Assembly: GCA_018242525.1 (NCBI GenBank)
Contig: JAFEBS010000023.1
Coordinates: 1 to 64,000 of the forward strand
From: Planctomycetota bacterium
Lineage (GTDB): Bacteria; Planctomycetota; Planctomycetia; Planctomycetales; Planctomycetaceae
Reading direction: 5' to 3'
Length of the DNA stretch: 64,000 nucleotides
The stretch's first letter is position 1; each line of letters begins with the position of its first letter. Shown here piece after piece: positions 7,487 through 16,704 of this stretch. Below the pieces are notes generated by a model, which saw only the letters and a program-made list of their open reading frames with translations, searched no databases and was not told where the DNA came from. The position numbers and the translations under genes were made by a program.

Positions 7487-7967
7487 CGAATCCGTCGGGA
7501 TTGGAACCGACCGGCGAACGCTGCTTAGAGTCCTTCGTCAAATGCGGTGATAGACTTGGCAACATCTCCGTCCCAACGGCACAAGTGTTCGCATGGGAAT
7601 CGAATTCCTGACGTCAGTGCATGTCATTGCCATGCCACGATTCATGGTTTGCGCGGCCGTGCGCAAATCGCACTTCGAAGTGGGGAGGATGCGGCCCGTT
7701 CGGATCGGTGGCACATTACAGCGAGTTGCGACGAATGACCAGTGAATTCCGCGCCGCAGGCGGCCGTTGCGGCTGTCTATTTCCGTAGTCACACTCGCGA
7801 GCAGTGGGGTGCCATGAATTTACTCGTTGCCGGTCGCGGTTTGTCACTTTTGGTGACACGTTGGGTACGGTACCTTTCATCGCTCGCAGGCTTTCGCTGA
7901 TGGTGGGAGAAGTTTACAACGGTCGTGGTTGGTTGTGGTGGACAATCCGTCTTGAGGCGTCGAGGAT
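7487..7967. other. Intergenic region with two inverted repeats upstream of an exporter operon
   Basis: This 481-bp gap shows no convincing gene on either strand. Its main structures are TGTCAC-ttttg-GTGACA at 7842-7858 and GGTAC-G-GTACC at 7864-7874, about 100 bp before the HlyD gene. Confidence 0.5.
7842..7858. promoter_or_regulatory. Operator-like palindrome upstream of HlyD-ABC exporter
   Basis: TGTCAC (7842-7847) and GTGACA (7853-7858) are exact inverted copies with a 5-bp spacer, followed 5 bp later by GGTAC-G-GTACC (7864-7874). This looks like a binding site for a dimeric regulator. No regulator gene is adjacent. Confidence 0.4.
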
Positions 7968-9098
7968 ATGGTCAAGCGTCTGGTGGGGATTATGTTTGTG
8001 GCTGTCGCGTTGGTGGCTTTGCTGGTTTACAGCCAGCATCGTGATGAGCCGCTGCATGTCTCAGGGATCATTGAAGCGCACGAAATTCGACTGGGTTCGC
8101 GCGTGGGTGGGCGGGTCCATCGGGTACTGGTTGACGAGGGACAGGCCGTGAAGGCGGGGGAGGTTCTGGTCGAACTGGAGCCGTTTCAACTGAATGAGTT
8201 GCTCGCCCAGGCTGCGTCTCAGCTGGCTCAGGTGTCGGCCACTCGGGATAAGATCAAGGTGGGGTTTCGGGTCGAAGAAGTGGCTCAGGCCAAGGCGCAT
8301 CATGATCAACTGGCAGCGACCGTCGAGAAACTGGTGAATGGTCCTCGCAAGGAAGATATCAGCGCGGCGAAGTCGCAACTGGAGTTGGCGCAGGCACAGT
8401 TGTCGCTATCCATGTTGAAGCACCGCCGGACGGAAGAACTGTTCGCCAAGAAGACCACGACTCAGGAAGAAATGGATCAGGCGAATACCGAATTGCGGGT
8501 CGCCCGGGCCACGGTTGACTCGCAGCGTGAGGGGTTGCTGAAGCTGGAAAATGGGACTCGCCCGGAGGAACTGGCGGAAGCCAAGGCTCAACTGGAGGAA
8601 GCCCGGCAGATCTGGTTGCTGCGTCAGAACGGGTCGCGGGTCGAAGAGATTGCAGAAGCCGAAGCGGCCGTGGAATCGGCATCGGCTGCGATGAAGGCGA
8701 TTCAGCGGCAACTGGACGAACTTGCGATCAAGGCACCCGCGGACGGCAAGGTTGAGGCGATTGATCTGCGACCGGGTGACCTGGTCGGGGCGAATGCCCC
8801 GGTGATCTCGGTGATGGACCTGTCGCAGTTGTGGGTCCGTGCGTACGTTCCCGAAAATCGGTTGTCGTTGAAGGTTGGGGATTCCGTGAAGATCTCGGTG
8901 GACAGTTTTCCAGGCGAACTGTTCGCGGCGACGATCACGTTCGTGTCACGCCAGGCCGAGTTCACTCCGGGAAACGTACAGACTCCCGAGGAACGTTCCA
9001 AGCAGGTGTTTCGAATCAAAGTGACATTGGAAGCCGCCGGTGGCGATCGATTGCGACCCGGCATGGCCGCAGACGTGTGGCTGGGGGAAAGGGGTTAG
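7968..9098 (+). CDS. HlyD-family periplasmic adaptor (YbhG-like)
   Basis: A membrane-fusion protein of 376 residues with one N-terminal membrane anchor (VGIMFVAVALVALLVYS). It has a biotinyl-lipoyl-like half motif (GSRVGGRVHRVLVDEGQAVKAGEVLVEL), then a long alpha-helical hairpin built of repeated NGxRxEEIAEAKA-type segments typical of the YbhG subgroup. The second lipoyl half and barrel follow (IKAPADGKVEAIDLRPGDLV...). Such adaptors link an inner-membrane ABC exporter to the outer membrane. The fused ABC gene starts 74 bp downstream. The substrate is unknown; drugs, lipids or peptides are possible. Confidence 0.88.
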   Translation: MVKRLVGIMFVAVALVALLVYSQHRDEPLHVSGIIEAHEIRLGSRVGGRVHRVLVDEGQAVKAGEVLVELEPFQLNELLAQAASQLAQVSATRDKIKVGFRVEEVAQAKAHHDQLAATVEKLVNGPRKEDISAAKSQLELAQAQLSLSMLKHRRTEELFAKKTTTQEEMDQANTELRVARATVDSQREGLLKLENGTRPEELAEAKAQLEEARQIWLLRQNGSRVEEIAEAEAAVESASAAMKAIQRQLDELAIKAPADGKVEAIDLRPGDLVGANAPVISVMDLSQLWVRAYVPENRLSLKVGDSVKISVDSFPGELFAATITFVSRQAEFTPGNVQTPEERSKQVFRIKVTLEAAGGDRLRPGMAADVWLGERG

Positions 9099-9172
9099 TG
9101 GGACGTGGAGCGTGGAACGGAAGAAGGCCCTGCCCTCGCCCCGCCATCCGCGACTCACTTCCTCAAAGTACC

Positions 9173-11437
9173 ATGAACAGTCCTGTCATCAATGTACAAC
9201 ATCTGACGCGATCGTTCGGCGCGCTGACCGCCGTCAGCGATGTCAGCTTCCAGGTTCATCGGGGAGCCATCTTTGGATTGCTGGGGCCCAACGGCAGTGG
9301 CAAGTCGACAATTATCCGAATGTTGTGCGGTGTGCTGGAGCCATCGTCGGGGTCGGCCACAGTCCTGGGTTATGACGTGCAGAGGGACTCCGAAGCGATC
9401 AAGCGGCGAATCGGTTACATGTCGCAGAAGTTCAGCCTGTACTCGGACCTGAGCGTTCGCGAGAACATTGAATTCTACGGTCGGATCTACGGTTTGGGGG
9501 CAGAACGGCTGAAGGAACGTTCGCACGCCGTGCAGGAACTGACCGGGATCAGCGATCGACTGGATCAACTGGCATCAACGTTGTCGGGGGGCTGGAAGCA
9601 GCGTCTGGCTTTGGCGTGTGCGCTGATTCACGAACCGGACGTCCTGTTTCTGGACGAACCGACCGCCGGGATTGATCCCGTGGCCCGGCGCGACCTGTGG
9701 GACCTGCTGTTCGATTTGTCCGGACGTGGTGTGACGTTGTTTGTGACCACGCACTACATGGATGAAGCCGAACGGTGCAGCGATGTGGGATACATCTATC
9801 TGTCGAAGTTGATCGTGGGTGGCAAGCCGGCAGAATTGAAGCGGCTGCCCCAGGTCACTCCGCCCGGGACCCGGCGTTTCGAGCTTGAGATTGCCGCACC
9901 GACGGAAAGTCTGTCAAAGTTGCGTTCAGTGGACGGGGTGGTTGACGCCACGTTGTTTGGTCAGACGATTCACGTCCTGGCCTCTGACAAGCTCAGTGAA
10001 AGCGGCATGCTGGAACAGCTGCATGTGTTACCGGACCAGGTTCACATGCGTGCGATTGAGCCAACTCTGGAAGATGTGTTTGTCACGTTGACTCGAGCGG
10101 CGGAAGAAGCGAGTCATTCGCCGACCAACGACGCTGCATCTGCCGCTTCCACGGCACCTGCGACTGTAGAAGTGTCGGAATCTCAGGCCGCCGTGGATGG
10201 TGGTGTTGACGATTCGGAGCCCGTGGACAACGTTTCTGATAGCCGGCCCGGCACATCGTCGGTCGTGACGGCGGATCCCGGACGCCGGTCGACTCGCGGG
10301 TTCATTGCGATGTTGGTCAAGGAGTTCTCGCACATTCGCCGCGAGCCTTCGACGATCATGTTCATGCTGGTTGTGCCGGTGATGCAGACCATCATCTTCG
10401 GCTATGCGATCCAGCAGGAGATCGAGCATATCCCGACAATTGTTTTCAATCTGGACGGCCGTCAGGCGTCGCGTGAATTGGTGGACAGTTTTCGGAACAC
10501 GCGCTCCTTCTCAATCCTGGATCCCGCATACGACGATGAAGCGTTTCGGCGGGCACTCGTGTCCGGCCGGGCCAAGGTGGGAGTGCGAATCCCGCCGGAC
10601 TATTCCGATCGGTTGCTGAAGGGTGAGCAGGTGTCGGTGCAGGTGCTGATCGACGGGAGCGATTCGCAGGTGGCGAATACCGCGCTGCATGCGGCTCAAC
10701 TGCTGGGAGTGTCGTTGTCGTTCCGGATCACGCGTCCCTTCGCGGAATCATTACCGGCGGTCCCGTCGCGCGACCCCAGCGGGCATGTGGCGATGCCGAT
10801 CGATATGCGGCCACGGCTGTTGTACAACCCCGATCTGGAAAGTTCGCACTTTTTTGTGCCGGGTCTGGTGGGGATCATCCTGCAACTGGTGACCTTGTTT
10901 CTGACGTCGTTTGCGATCGTGCGTGAACGGGAATTGGGGACGCTGGAGCAGCTGTTCGTGACTCCGGTCGGCCGGCTGGGATTGCTGCTGGGGAAACTGG
11001 TTCCGTATGCCTGCATCGGAACACTGGAAACACTGATCGTGCTGACCGTGATGGTGTACCTGTTCGGGGTTCCGATTCACGGCAGCCTGGCATTGCTGAT
11101 GGGTCTGTCGTCGCTGTTCATCGTCTGCGCGCTGGCGCTGGGGCTGCTGGTCTCGACGGTGGCAAGAACCCAGTTGCAGGCGATGCAGTTTGCGTTCCTG
11201 CTGATGCTGCCCACGGTGTTGCTTTCGGGATTCATGTTTCCGCGCAGCGAGATGCCCTTCCCGATTTACGTCGTGTCGTTTGCTATTCCGGCGACATATT
11301 TCCTGGAAATCCTGCGGGGGATCATTTTGCGGGGCGCGGACTTTTTTGATCTGATTCCGCAGGTGACGGGGCTGTTGATCACATGCCTGGCGATTCTGAC
11401 GCTGAGCGTGACCCGGTTCCGCAAGCAGCTGGCGTAA
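9173..11437 (+). CDS. Fused ABC exporter: ATPase plus ABC-2 permease
   Basis: A 754-residue chain combining two proteins usually encoded apart. Residues 1-~305 are an ABC ATPase with Walker A GPNGSGKST (38-46), signature LSGGWKQRLALA and Walker B DVLFLDEPTAGIDP. A ~65-residue acidic, Ser/Ala-rich linker follows. Residues ~375-754 are an ABC-2 permease (one N-terminal membrane helix, extracytoplasmic domain, then about five helices). The layout recalls YbhF/YbhS or RbbA-type exporters. The ATG at 9173 (MNSPVINVQHL) starts the ATPase cleanly; the frame is open further upstream but overlaps hlyD. Together with the HlyD gene it forms an exporter operon. Confidence 0.88.
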   Translation: MNSPVINVQHLTRSFGALTAVSDVSFQVHRGAIFGLLGPNGSGKSTIIRMLCGVLEPSSGSATVLGYDVQRDSEAIKRRIGYMSQKFSLYSDLSVRENIEFYGRIYGLGAERLKERSHAVQELTGISDRLDQLASTLSGGWKQRLALACALIHEPDVLFLDEPTAGIDPVARRDLWDLLFDLSGRGVTLFVTTHYMDEAERCSDVGYIYLSKLIVGGKPAELKRLPQVTPPGTRRFELEIAAPTESLSKLRSVDGVVDATLFGQTIHVLASDKLSESGMLEQLHVLPDQVHMRAIEPTLEDVFVTLTRAAEEASHSPTNDAASAASTAPATVEVSESQAAVDGGVDDSEPVDNVSDSRPGTSSVVTADPGRRSTRGFIAMLVKEFSHIRREPSTIMFMLVVPVMQTIIFGYAIQQEIEHIPTIVFNLDGRQASRELVDSFRNTRSFSILDPAYDDEAFRRALVSGRAKVGVRIPPDYSDRLLKGEQVSVQVLIDGSDSQVANTALHAAQLLGVSLSFRITRPFAESLPAVPSRDPSGHVAMPIDMRPRLLYNPDLESSHFFVPGLVGIILQLVTLFLTSFAIVRERELGTLEQLFVTPVGRLGLLLGKLVPYACIGTLETLIVLTVMVYLFGVPIHGSLALLMGLSSLFIVCALALGLLVSTVARTQLQAMQFAFLLMLPTVLLSGFMFPRSEMPFPIYVVSFAIPATYFLEILRGIILRGADFFDLIPQVTGLLITCLAILTLSVTRFRKQLA

Positions 11438-11555
11438 TTCAGGGATCCCGGCGAAGAGGCGGAATAAGGATGATTCGTCACAGATCTTCAGGTCGCGGGA
11501 TTTGCCAATAACTCATGAGGAATGTGGGGGGGCAAACCGGGGGGGGCGCCAACCG

Positions 11556-11581
11556 GACCGGGGGAGTTGTCTCCCCCGGTC
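11556..11581. terminator. GC-rich bidirectional terminator hairpin
   Basis: A perfect 11-bp stem (11556-11566 with 11571-11581) and loop TTGT sit between the convergent ABC exporter and sbtA genes. There is no strong T-run. Confidence 0.6.
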
Positions 11582-11606
11582 GCGGGGCGGATTGCCAGGA
11601 CCAACA

Positions 11607-12827
11607 TCAGCCGACGGGGAAGGATCGGGTGACAATGGTGGCAATCAGGATGTAGACCGGAATCCCGATGGTCACATTGTAGGAAAAGGTGCAGCCGAGC
11701 GACGCGGCCAGTGGCAGCGTGGGACTGGCTTCCGGGATTGCCAGGCGCTGGACCGCCGGAACGGCGATGTACGAAGCGGCACCGCACAGGACTGCGAACA
11801 ACAGATACGTCCCAATGGCGAATGGCTCTCCCAGGAACATGCTGTAACCGTGGGCGATCAGGATTCCGGAAGTGGCGAAGATATTGGGAGCGATCAGAGC
11901 AAAGGCCACGAATTGCCAGCCCGCGGCGCCGAGATCCTTCAGTTTCGAGCAGGCCGTAATTCCCATTTCCAGCAGGAAGATGCACAGCATGCCATGGAAC
12001 AACGTCACGAACAGCGGATCATCGGTGTCAGTGACCTTGGCACCCTGCAGGCGTCCGATGAAGCCAATCGCAATTCCGGCGAAGAGCAGGAAGATCCCCG
12101 GGTTCATGAAGACTTCGTGCAACGTTTCCTTGTTCAGCCAGCCGGCCTGTTTGGCGGCGGCGATTTCGCTTTCCGGCAATCCCGCCTCGGCTTCCAACGC
12201 CAGCATGGCTTCCTGACGATCGGCGGCACCGCGATCAGGGGACTTTTCTGAATGATCACTGTGTTCTGAGGCGGGTACAGCCCGCTTCAGCAGTGGATTG
12301 TAGCCGGGATCGCCAGGCATGTTGCCGGCGCCATCCATCCCTTCGCGACGCAATTGAGAAACGATGTACAGCGCCACGAGGCAGCCAGGAATCTCCATGA
12401 TCGCCAGCATCACCGGCATATAAGGAGCGTAGGCGATTTTCGCTGCAGTGATGACCCCCATCGCCGTCACGAATGTCCCGGCAGAATCACTGCCATAAAA
12501 TCCGGCCACGGTCGCGGCATCGACTTTGCGAAGCCGAGTCGTTCCGCGCAAGATCTGGTATGCAACAATTCCGATGACGCCATTGGTAATAAAGCCAATC
12601 ACCATGAAACCGATGGCCTGCTTCAGCATGGCAGGCTCCAGGCCAGCCAGTTCCTCGCCACCGTGCCAACCAATCGCCAGCAGCAGATAAATGGTCAGTC
12701 CCTGGTAAACAGCCTTGGGAAACTCCAATTTGACCTTAAAGAGAGGGATCAGGAAACCGGCGTAGAAGAACAAGAGCAACGGTTTAAACAAGTTGTGCAA
12801 AAAATTGTCGAGGAACTCGTGTAACAC
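11607..12827 (-). CDS. Sodium-dependent bicarbonate transporter SbtA family
   Basis: An inner-membrane transporter of 406 residues with about ten hydrophobic segments. Family hallmarks are LFKPLLLFFYAGFLIPL, GLTIYLLLAIGWHGGEEL and, in the second half, FHGMLCIFLLEMGITA and TFSYNVTIGIPVYI. The central cytoplasmic loop (roughly residues 165-245) is long and charged. SbtA imports bicarbonate with sodium in cyanobacteria; in heterotrophs the role is less clear. I chose GTG at 12827 because GGAG lies 7 nt upstream and the N-terminus (LHEFLDNFLHNLFKPLL) matches the second copy at 63750. No sbtB gene is adjacent. A sigma-54-like promoter lies about 75 bp upstream. Confidence 0.9.
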   Translation of the reverse strand: MLHEFLDNFLHNLFKPLLLFFYAGFLIPLFKVKLEFPKAVYQGLTIYLLLAIGWHGGEELAGLEPAMLKQAIGFMVIGFITNGVIGIVAYQILRGTTRLRKVDAATVAGFYGSDSAGTFVTAMGVITAAKIAYAPYMPVMLAIMEIPGCLVALYIVSQLRREGMDGAGNMPGDPGYNPLLKRAVPASEHSDHSEKSPDRGAADRQEAMLALEAEAGLPESEIAAAKQAGWLNKETLHEVFMNPGIFLLFAGIAIGFIGRLQGAKVTDTDDPLFVTLFHGMLCIFLLEMGITACSKLKDLGAAGWQFVAFALIAPNIFATSGILIAHGYSMFLGEPFAIGTYLLFAVLCGAASYIAVPAVQRLAIPEASPTLPLAASLGCTFSYNVTIGIPVYILIATIVTRSFPVG

Positions 12828-12901
12828 TGGGAAACTCCATTCCTGAATTCGGATTGAACAATCAACTGCCAATGTTTGGCAATAGTGGTGGCTAGTCCTA
12901 T

Positions 12902-12917
12902 AGCAGGGAAAATGCCA
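12902..12917 (-). promoter_or_regulatory. Sigma-54 (-24/-12) promoter candidate for sbtA
   Basis: Read on the minus strand, TGGCATTTTCCCTGCT has the invariant GG-N10-GC spacing and a near-consensus TGGCA box. The -12 box is CTGCT against the consensus TTGCW. It would start transcription about 65 bp upstream of the GTG at 12827. Confidence 0.5.
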
Positions 12918-13395
12918 TTGGACTTCGTGGCCAGCAGTCTTGCGAAGAGTTAACCATGCAAAGCCAGAAATTGGGCAGAGTCGAATGCAACTCATGGATT
13001 TCAGGGGGAAATCTAAGTGGCTCGAAAACTTCCTTAGAGGAAATATTCATGCCAAATTGGAGGTCGGGTGCGAGCCTGGCAAGCGTTGATTCATGTGTCT
13101 GGCTTAAAAGTTGTCCATGTGGATAACAATCAGATGGCAAATGTGGCCATTGGTGGATGATTACGCGATATTCACAATTCGGCATTCTGGAACGAAATGG
13201 CGAAGGTTGGCGTGACCACTCAAGACGGTCCACCAGCACGGATCCACTGCTGAAAGCGGGATTTCTTGGGCCACGGCGGGTGTCTTGGGAGGGGCATTCC
13301 GAAAAGCGACGATTTCGGAGACGGGGTCATTCTGAATTCCGAATTCGCGCCGGTGTGCACTTCGTAAGGATATGAGACGTTCTGGACAGTGATTG

Positions 13396-13411
13396 TGGCA
13401 TTGCGATTGCT
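13396..13411 (+). promoter_or_regulatory. Sigma-54 (-24/-12) promoter of the kinase-regulator operon
   Basis: TGGCATTGCGATTGCT matches the consensus TGGCAC-N5-TTGCW at all but one position, with GG-N10-GC exact. It lies 44 bp before the kinase ATG at 13456, and the operon encodes its own sigma-54 activator. Confidence 0.65.
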
Positions 13412-13455
13412 TGTCGGGCAGGAATGGCGTCTTGATCTGGAGGTGTCACACAGGC

Positions 13456-15060
13456 ATGCGAAGTCAGTTGATCCTGAGAATTGCCGCCCCCATGGTCCTG
13501 ACCAGTGCGCTGCTGGTCGTGCTGGGGATTGCTGCCGCCTGGAACATCCAACGTCAGCAGCGAAACAGTTCGGATTTGATTCAAAAGGAAGTCCACGGAA
13601 TGATTGCGGCACAGGACTTGTGCAGTGACATGCGCGAGATCCGCCACGAATTGCACCAGTATCGTCACGATGGTTCCGGTCGCCATCTCGACTTCATATC
13701 CCGGCGTTGCGAAGTCGCGCTGGAGCACCTGAAAGCGGCCAAGGGGATCATTCATGCACCTCATGATGAGCTGGCTGTGCAGGCCATCGAAACGAGATGG
13801 CAGCAGTTCTCGAATCGCTATGCGGAGTTTCTGGCGGTCCGGGGGATGCATGCGGAGGACGAGGGGATTGACGAGCGGGATGCCGCGGCAGTGGTTCAAG
13901 CGTCCGGTTTGCGTGCGCGACTGACGGACCCGCTGCTGACGGATATCACTCAGGTGCTGGTCCCCGCCAAGGAGTTTCTGGCACTGGACCGGGTCCTGGT
14001 GGACAAGAACAACGAAACCAACCGCCAGCAGATGGAGACCGTGCGGCTGACCTTGTTGTGGCTGGGAATCTGCGGTGGATTGGCCGGGCTGATTGGCGGG
14101 ATCGTCATCGCCCGCAGCATCGGCCAATCGGTTGTGCAACTGGATGTCAGCGTGCGGGGAGCGGCCGATCTGCTTCGCGACGTTGTGGGGCCGGTGAAAA
14201 TCTCGCAAAGGAATGGCTTTCGCGAACTCGAATCTGGTTTGCGTCAAGTCGAAAACCACATTGCCACCGTCGTCGAACGATTGCAGCAGCGCGATCTGGA
14301 AGTCTTGCGAAACGACCAGTTGGCTGCCGTGGGGCAACTGGCTGCCGGGGTGGCTCACGAACTGCGAAACCCGCTGATGCCCATGAAAATGCTGGTTCAG
14401 GCGGCTGTCGACAGGAACGACAGTATTGGACTGCACGGGCGGCAGTTACAAGTTGTGGAGGAGGAGATCCTGAGGATGGAAAAGACCATCCAGGAGTTTC
14501 TCGACTTTGCGCGTCCACCCGTTCCCGAAATTGCCCCGTTCGATTTGCGACTGGCGATTGCTCAAACGTTGGATCTGGTGTCACTGAGGGCCGAGCAACA
14601 GCAGGTGGAGATCGTAGAGTCGATCTCGACGGAAAAGAGTCTGATCGTGGCCGCGGATTTGTCGCAGATCCGGCAGGTGTTCCTGAACCTGTTGTTGAAT
14701 TCCATTGATGCCATGCGAGGCGGTGGCCGGGTGAATATCCGGTTATCGCGACTGGATCGGTCGTTGCCGGAAGACTGGAATCAGGCGGCGGGGTCGAACT
14801 GGATCTGCATCGTGATTCAGGACAGCGGGCCCGGGTTGTCTGCCGAGGTGCTGGATCGAGTGTTTGAGCCGTTTGTCAGTACGAAAGAAACGGGAACTGG
14901 ATTGGGACTGTCGATTTGCCGGCGGATCATTGAGGTTCACGGGGGGACGATCCGCGCGGCCAATCATCCGGACGGCGGGGCGATGTTTTCAATTTACCTG
15001 CCGGTTCCCGAGTTGCCAGAGGCGGAGATGGATCGGCTGGCGCTGTTGGCGGCGAGCTGA
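13456..15060 (+). CDS. Membrane sensor histidine kinase
   Basis: A 534-residue two-component sensor. Membrane segments lie near residues 8-28 and 197-218 and flank a ~170-residue extracytoplasmic helical region (four-helix-bundle type, LRDIR-like stretches). A HAMP-like segment follows, then the HisKA box with phospho-acceptor H301 in GVAHELRNPLMPMK. The ATPase domain has the N-box NLLLNSIDAM, G1 DSGPGL and G2 TGTGLGLSICRRII. It resembles NtrB/AtoS/ZraS-type kinases that partner with sigma-54 activators. The ATG at 13456 is preceded by GGAGG and starts MRSQLILRIAAPM. The NtrC-type regulator follows 78 bp downstream. Confidence 0.93.
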   Translation: MRSQLILRIAAPMVLTSALLVVLGIAAAWNIQRQQRNSSDLIQKEVHGMIAAQDLCSDMREIRHELHQYRHDGSGRHLDFISRRCEVALEHLKAAKGIIHAPHDELAVQAIETRWQQFSNRYAEFLAVRGMHAEDEGIDERDAAAVVQASGLRARLTDPLLTDITQVLVPAKEFLALDRVLVDKNNETNRQQMETVRLTLLWLGICGGLAGLIGGIVIARSIGQSVVQLDVSVRGAADLLRDVVGPVKISQRNGFRELESGLRQVENHIATVVERLQQRDLEVLRNDQLAAVGQLAAGVAHELRNPLMPMKMLVQAAVDRNDSIGLHGRQLQVVEEEILRMEKTIQEFLDFARPPVPEIAPFDLRLAIAQTLDLVSLRAEQQQVEIVESISTEKSLIVAADLSQIRQVFLNLLLNSIDAMRGGGRVNIRLSRLDRSLPEDWNQAAGSNWICIVIQDSGPGLSAEVLDRVFEPFVSTKETGTGLGLSICRRIIEVHGGTIRAANHPDGGAMFSIYLPVPELPEAEMDRLALLAAS

Positions 15061-15138
15061 CCGCCAGCAGCAGCGGGGCGCGATAGCCGATGGTTGTCGC
15101 AGTTGCATTCAAGGTCGATGTCAGTGGAGGGGCGCGAC

Positions 15139-16698
15139 ATGGAACGAGAATTTGAAATGATGAATACCGATTCCAACGGCAGTGGCTCTGTTCAACGTCC
15201 GAATGAGCCGTCCGAACTGGCCACATTGCTGGTGATCGATGATGAGCCCAATCTGGTCTTTTCCATCCGGGAGACGCTGTCTTCTCCCAACCTGAATGTC
15301 ATTTCGGCGTTCACGGGACGGGATGGGATCGAGCAGGTGCGTCAACGACGTCCCAATGCCGTGCTGCTGGATGTCCGGTTGCCGGACCAGTCGGGCCTGG
15401 ATGTCTATGACAGGATCCGGCAGATCGATCCCCGGTTGCCCGTTGTCATCATGACCGCCTTCGCGAAGACGGATACCGCGATCGAGGCGATGAGTCGCGG
15501 GGCCTACGAGTACCTGACCAAGCCGGTGGACTTTCGTAAGTTAAAGAGCGTTGTGACGAAGGCGCTGGAGTTGAGTCGCCTCAGCCGGATTTCGCCGACG
15601 CTGCCGAATGAAGCGGTGGACGAACCGTCGGCAGAGAAAATCGTCGGGCATTCGCCAGAAATGCAGGAGGTTTACAAGAAGATTGGCCGCATCGCGCCGC
15701 AGGAATCCACGGTCCTGATTCTGGGTGAAAGCGGGACCGGCAAGGAACTGGTGGCGCGCGCGATCTACCAGCACAGCAATCGTCGCCAGATGCCATACCT
15801 GGCAATCAACTGCGCCGCCTTGCCGGCGACCATCCTGGAAAGCGAACTGTTCGGTCACGAGCGCGGGGCCTTTACCGGTGCGGAACAACGCCGGATCGGA
15901 AAATTCGAACAGGTGAACGGCGGGACGATTTTCCTGGATGAAATTGGCGACATGAGCCCTGCAACCCAGGCCATGGCGTTGCGGCTGCTGCAGGAACAGC
16001 AGTTTGAACGCGTGGGTGGCAACGACACCATCACGACCGATGTGCGGATCATCGCCGCGACAAACCGCGACCTGGGAAAGGATGTGGCGGAGGGGCGGTT
16101 TCGACAGGATTTGTATTACCGTTTGAACGGATTCACGATACAGTTGCCCCCGCTGCGGGATCGGCCGGACGATATTCCGGGTCTGGCCGAGCATTTTGTC
16201 AAAGTGTTCAATCGGGAACTGAACAAGAATATCCGGACGATCGCCCCTACCACCATGGAGATTCTTGAGCGACATCAGTGGCCCGGCAATGTCCGCGAAT
16301 TCCAAAGTGCGATTCGCTATGCGCTGGTGCATGCCAGCGGGAGTGTTTTGTTCCCGGAGTGCCTGCCTGACACGTGCCTGGTTGCAAATCAACCCTCCGT
16401 GAGGTATCCGATGGACATCCATCCGGTCATCGCAGAGATGAATTCCAGTGTCGTTGCCGGTGAACCGGAATTCGCGTTTATCAAGTTGATGGAGTATGTC
16501 CGAAACGTGCTTCACGAAGGCAGGCAGGATCTTTATCGCAATGTGATCCATGAAGTGGATCGGCACATGTTTCATGAAGTCATGAAGTACTTCCATGGAA
16601 ATCAACTGCAGGCGGCCGAGCGGCTGGGAATCTCGCGGATGACACTGCGATCGAAACTGCGGGCCCTGGGAATGATTCCAGATCGAAGTCAGAATTGA
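15139..16698 (+). CDS. Sigma-54-dependent response regulator (NtrC family)
   Basis: A 519-residue activator with three parts. The receiver has phospho-acceptor D78 in VLLDVRLPDQSG. The AAA+ domain has Walker A GESGTGKE, the sigma-54-contacting loop GAFTGA near residues 243-248, and Walker B GGTIFLDEIGDMSP. A C-terminal Fis-type helix-turn-helix follows (LQAAERLGISRMTLRSKLRALG). The ATG at 15139 is chosen because GGAGG lies 8 nt upstream; ATGs at 15094 and 15118 would extend it without domain content. A ~90-residue insertion before the Fis domain (residues ~410-490) is longer than usual. It should activate genes with -24/-12 promoters, two of which are visible upstream. Confidence 0.94.
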   Translation: MEREFEMMNTDSNGSGSVQRPNEPSELATLLVIDDEPNLVFSIRETLSSPNLNVISAFTGRDGIEQVRQRRPNAVLLDVRLPDQSGLDVYDRIRQIDPRLPVVIMTAFAKTDTAIEAMSRGAYEYLTKPVDFRKLKSVVTKALELSRLSRISPTLPNEAVDEPSAEKIVGHSPEMQEVYKKIGRIAPQESTVLILGESGTGKELVARAIYQHSNRRQMPYLAINCAALPATILESELFGHERGAFTGAEQRRIGKFEQVNGGTIFLDEIGDMSPATQAMALRLLQEQQFERVGGNDTITTDVRIIAATNRDLGKDVAEGRFRQDLYYRLNGFTIQLPPLRDRPDDIPGLAEHFVKVFNRELNKNIRTIAPTTMEILERHQWPGNVREFQSAIRYALVHASGSVLFPECLPDTCLVANQPSVRYPMDIHPVIAEMNSSVVAGEPEFAFIKLMEYVRNVLHEGRQDLYRNVIHEVDRHMFHEVMKYFHGNQLQAAERLGISRMTLRSKLRALGMIPDRSQN

Positions 16699-16704
16699 GG
16701 AAAA

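Larger units (their letters stand above)
12828..13455. other. Divergent regulatory region between sbtA and the two-component operon
   Basis: A 628-bp gap with no convincing gene. It carries a sigma-54-type element near each end, pointing outward (12903-12917 minus, 13396-13411 plus), leaving about 480 bp in which shared activator sites could lie. One exact DnaA-box-like nonamer is at 13118-13126. I could not pick out a clear repeated activator site by eye. Confidence 0.6.

Noticed and set aside
7538..7792. Possible small genes in the gap before the HlyD gene
   Set aside because: No ribosome-binding site, no family resemblance and overlapping frames on both strands.
8831..9172. Upstream extension of the fused ABC exporter frame
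   Set aside because: It overlaps the HlyD gene in another frame; the ATPase domain begins exactly at the ATG at 9173.
13118..13126. A perfect DnaA-box nonamer (TTATCCACA on the minus strand)
   Set aside because: It is single. A chance occurrence of a 9-mer is expected about once in two such windows, and no dnaA, dnaN or box cluster is nearby.
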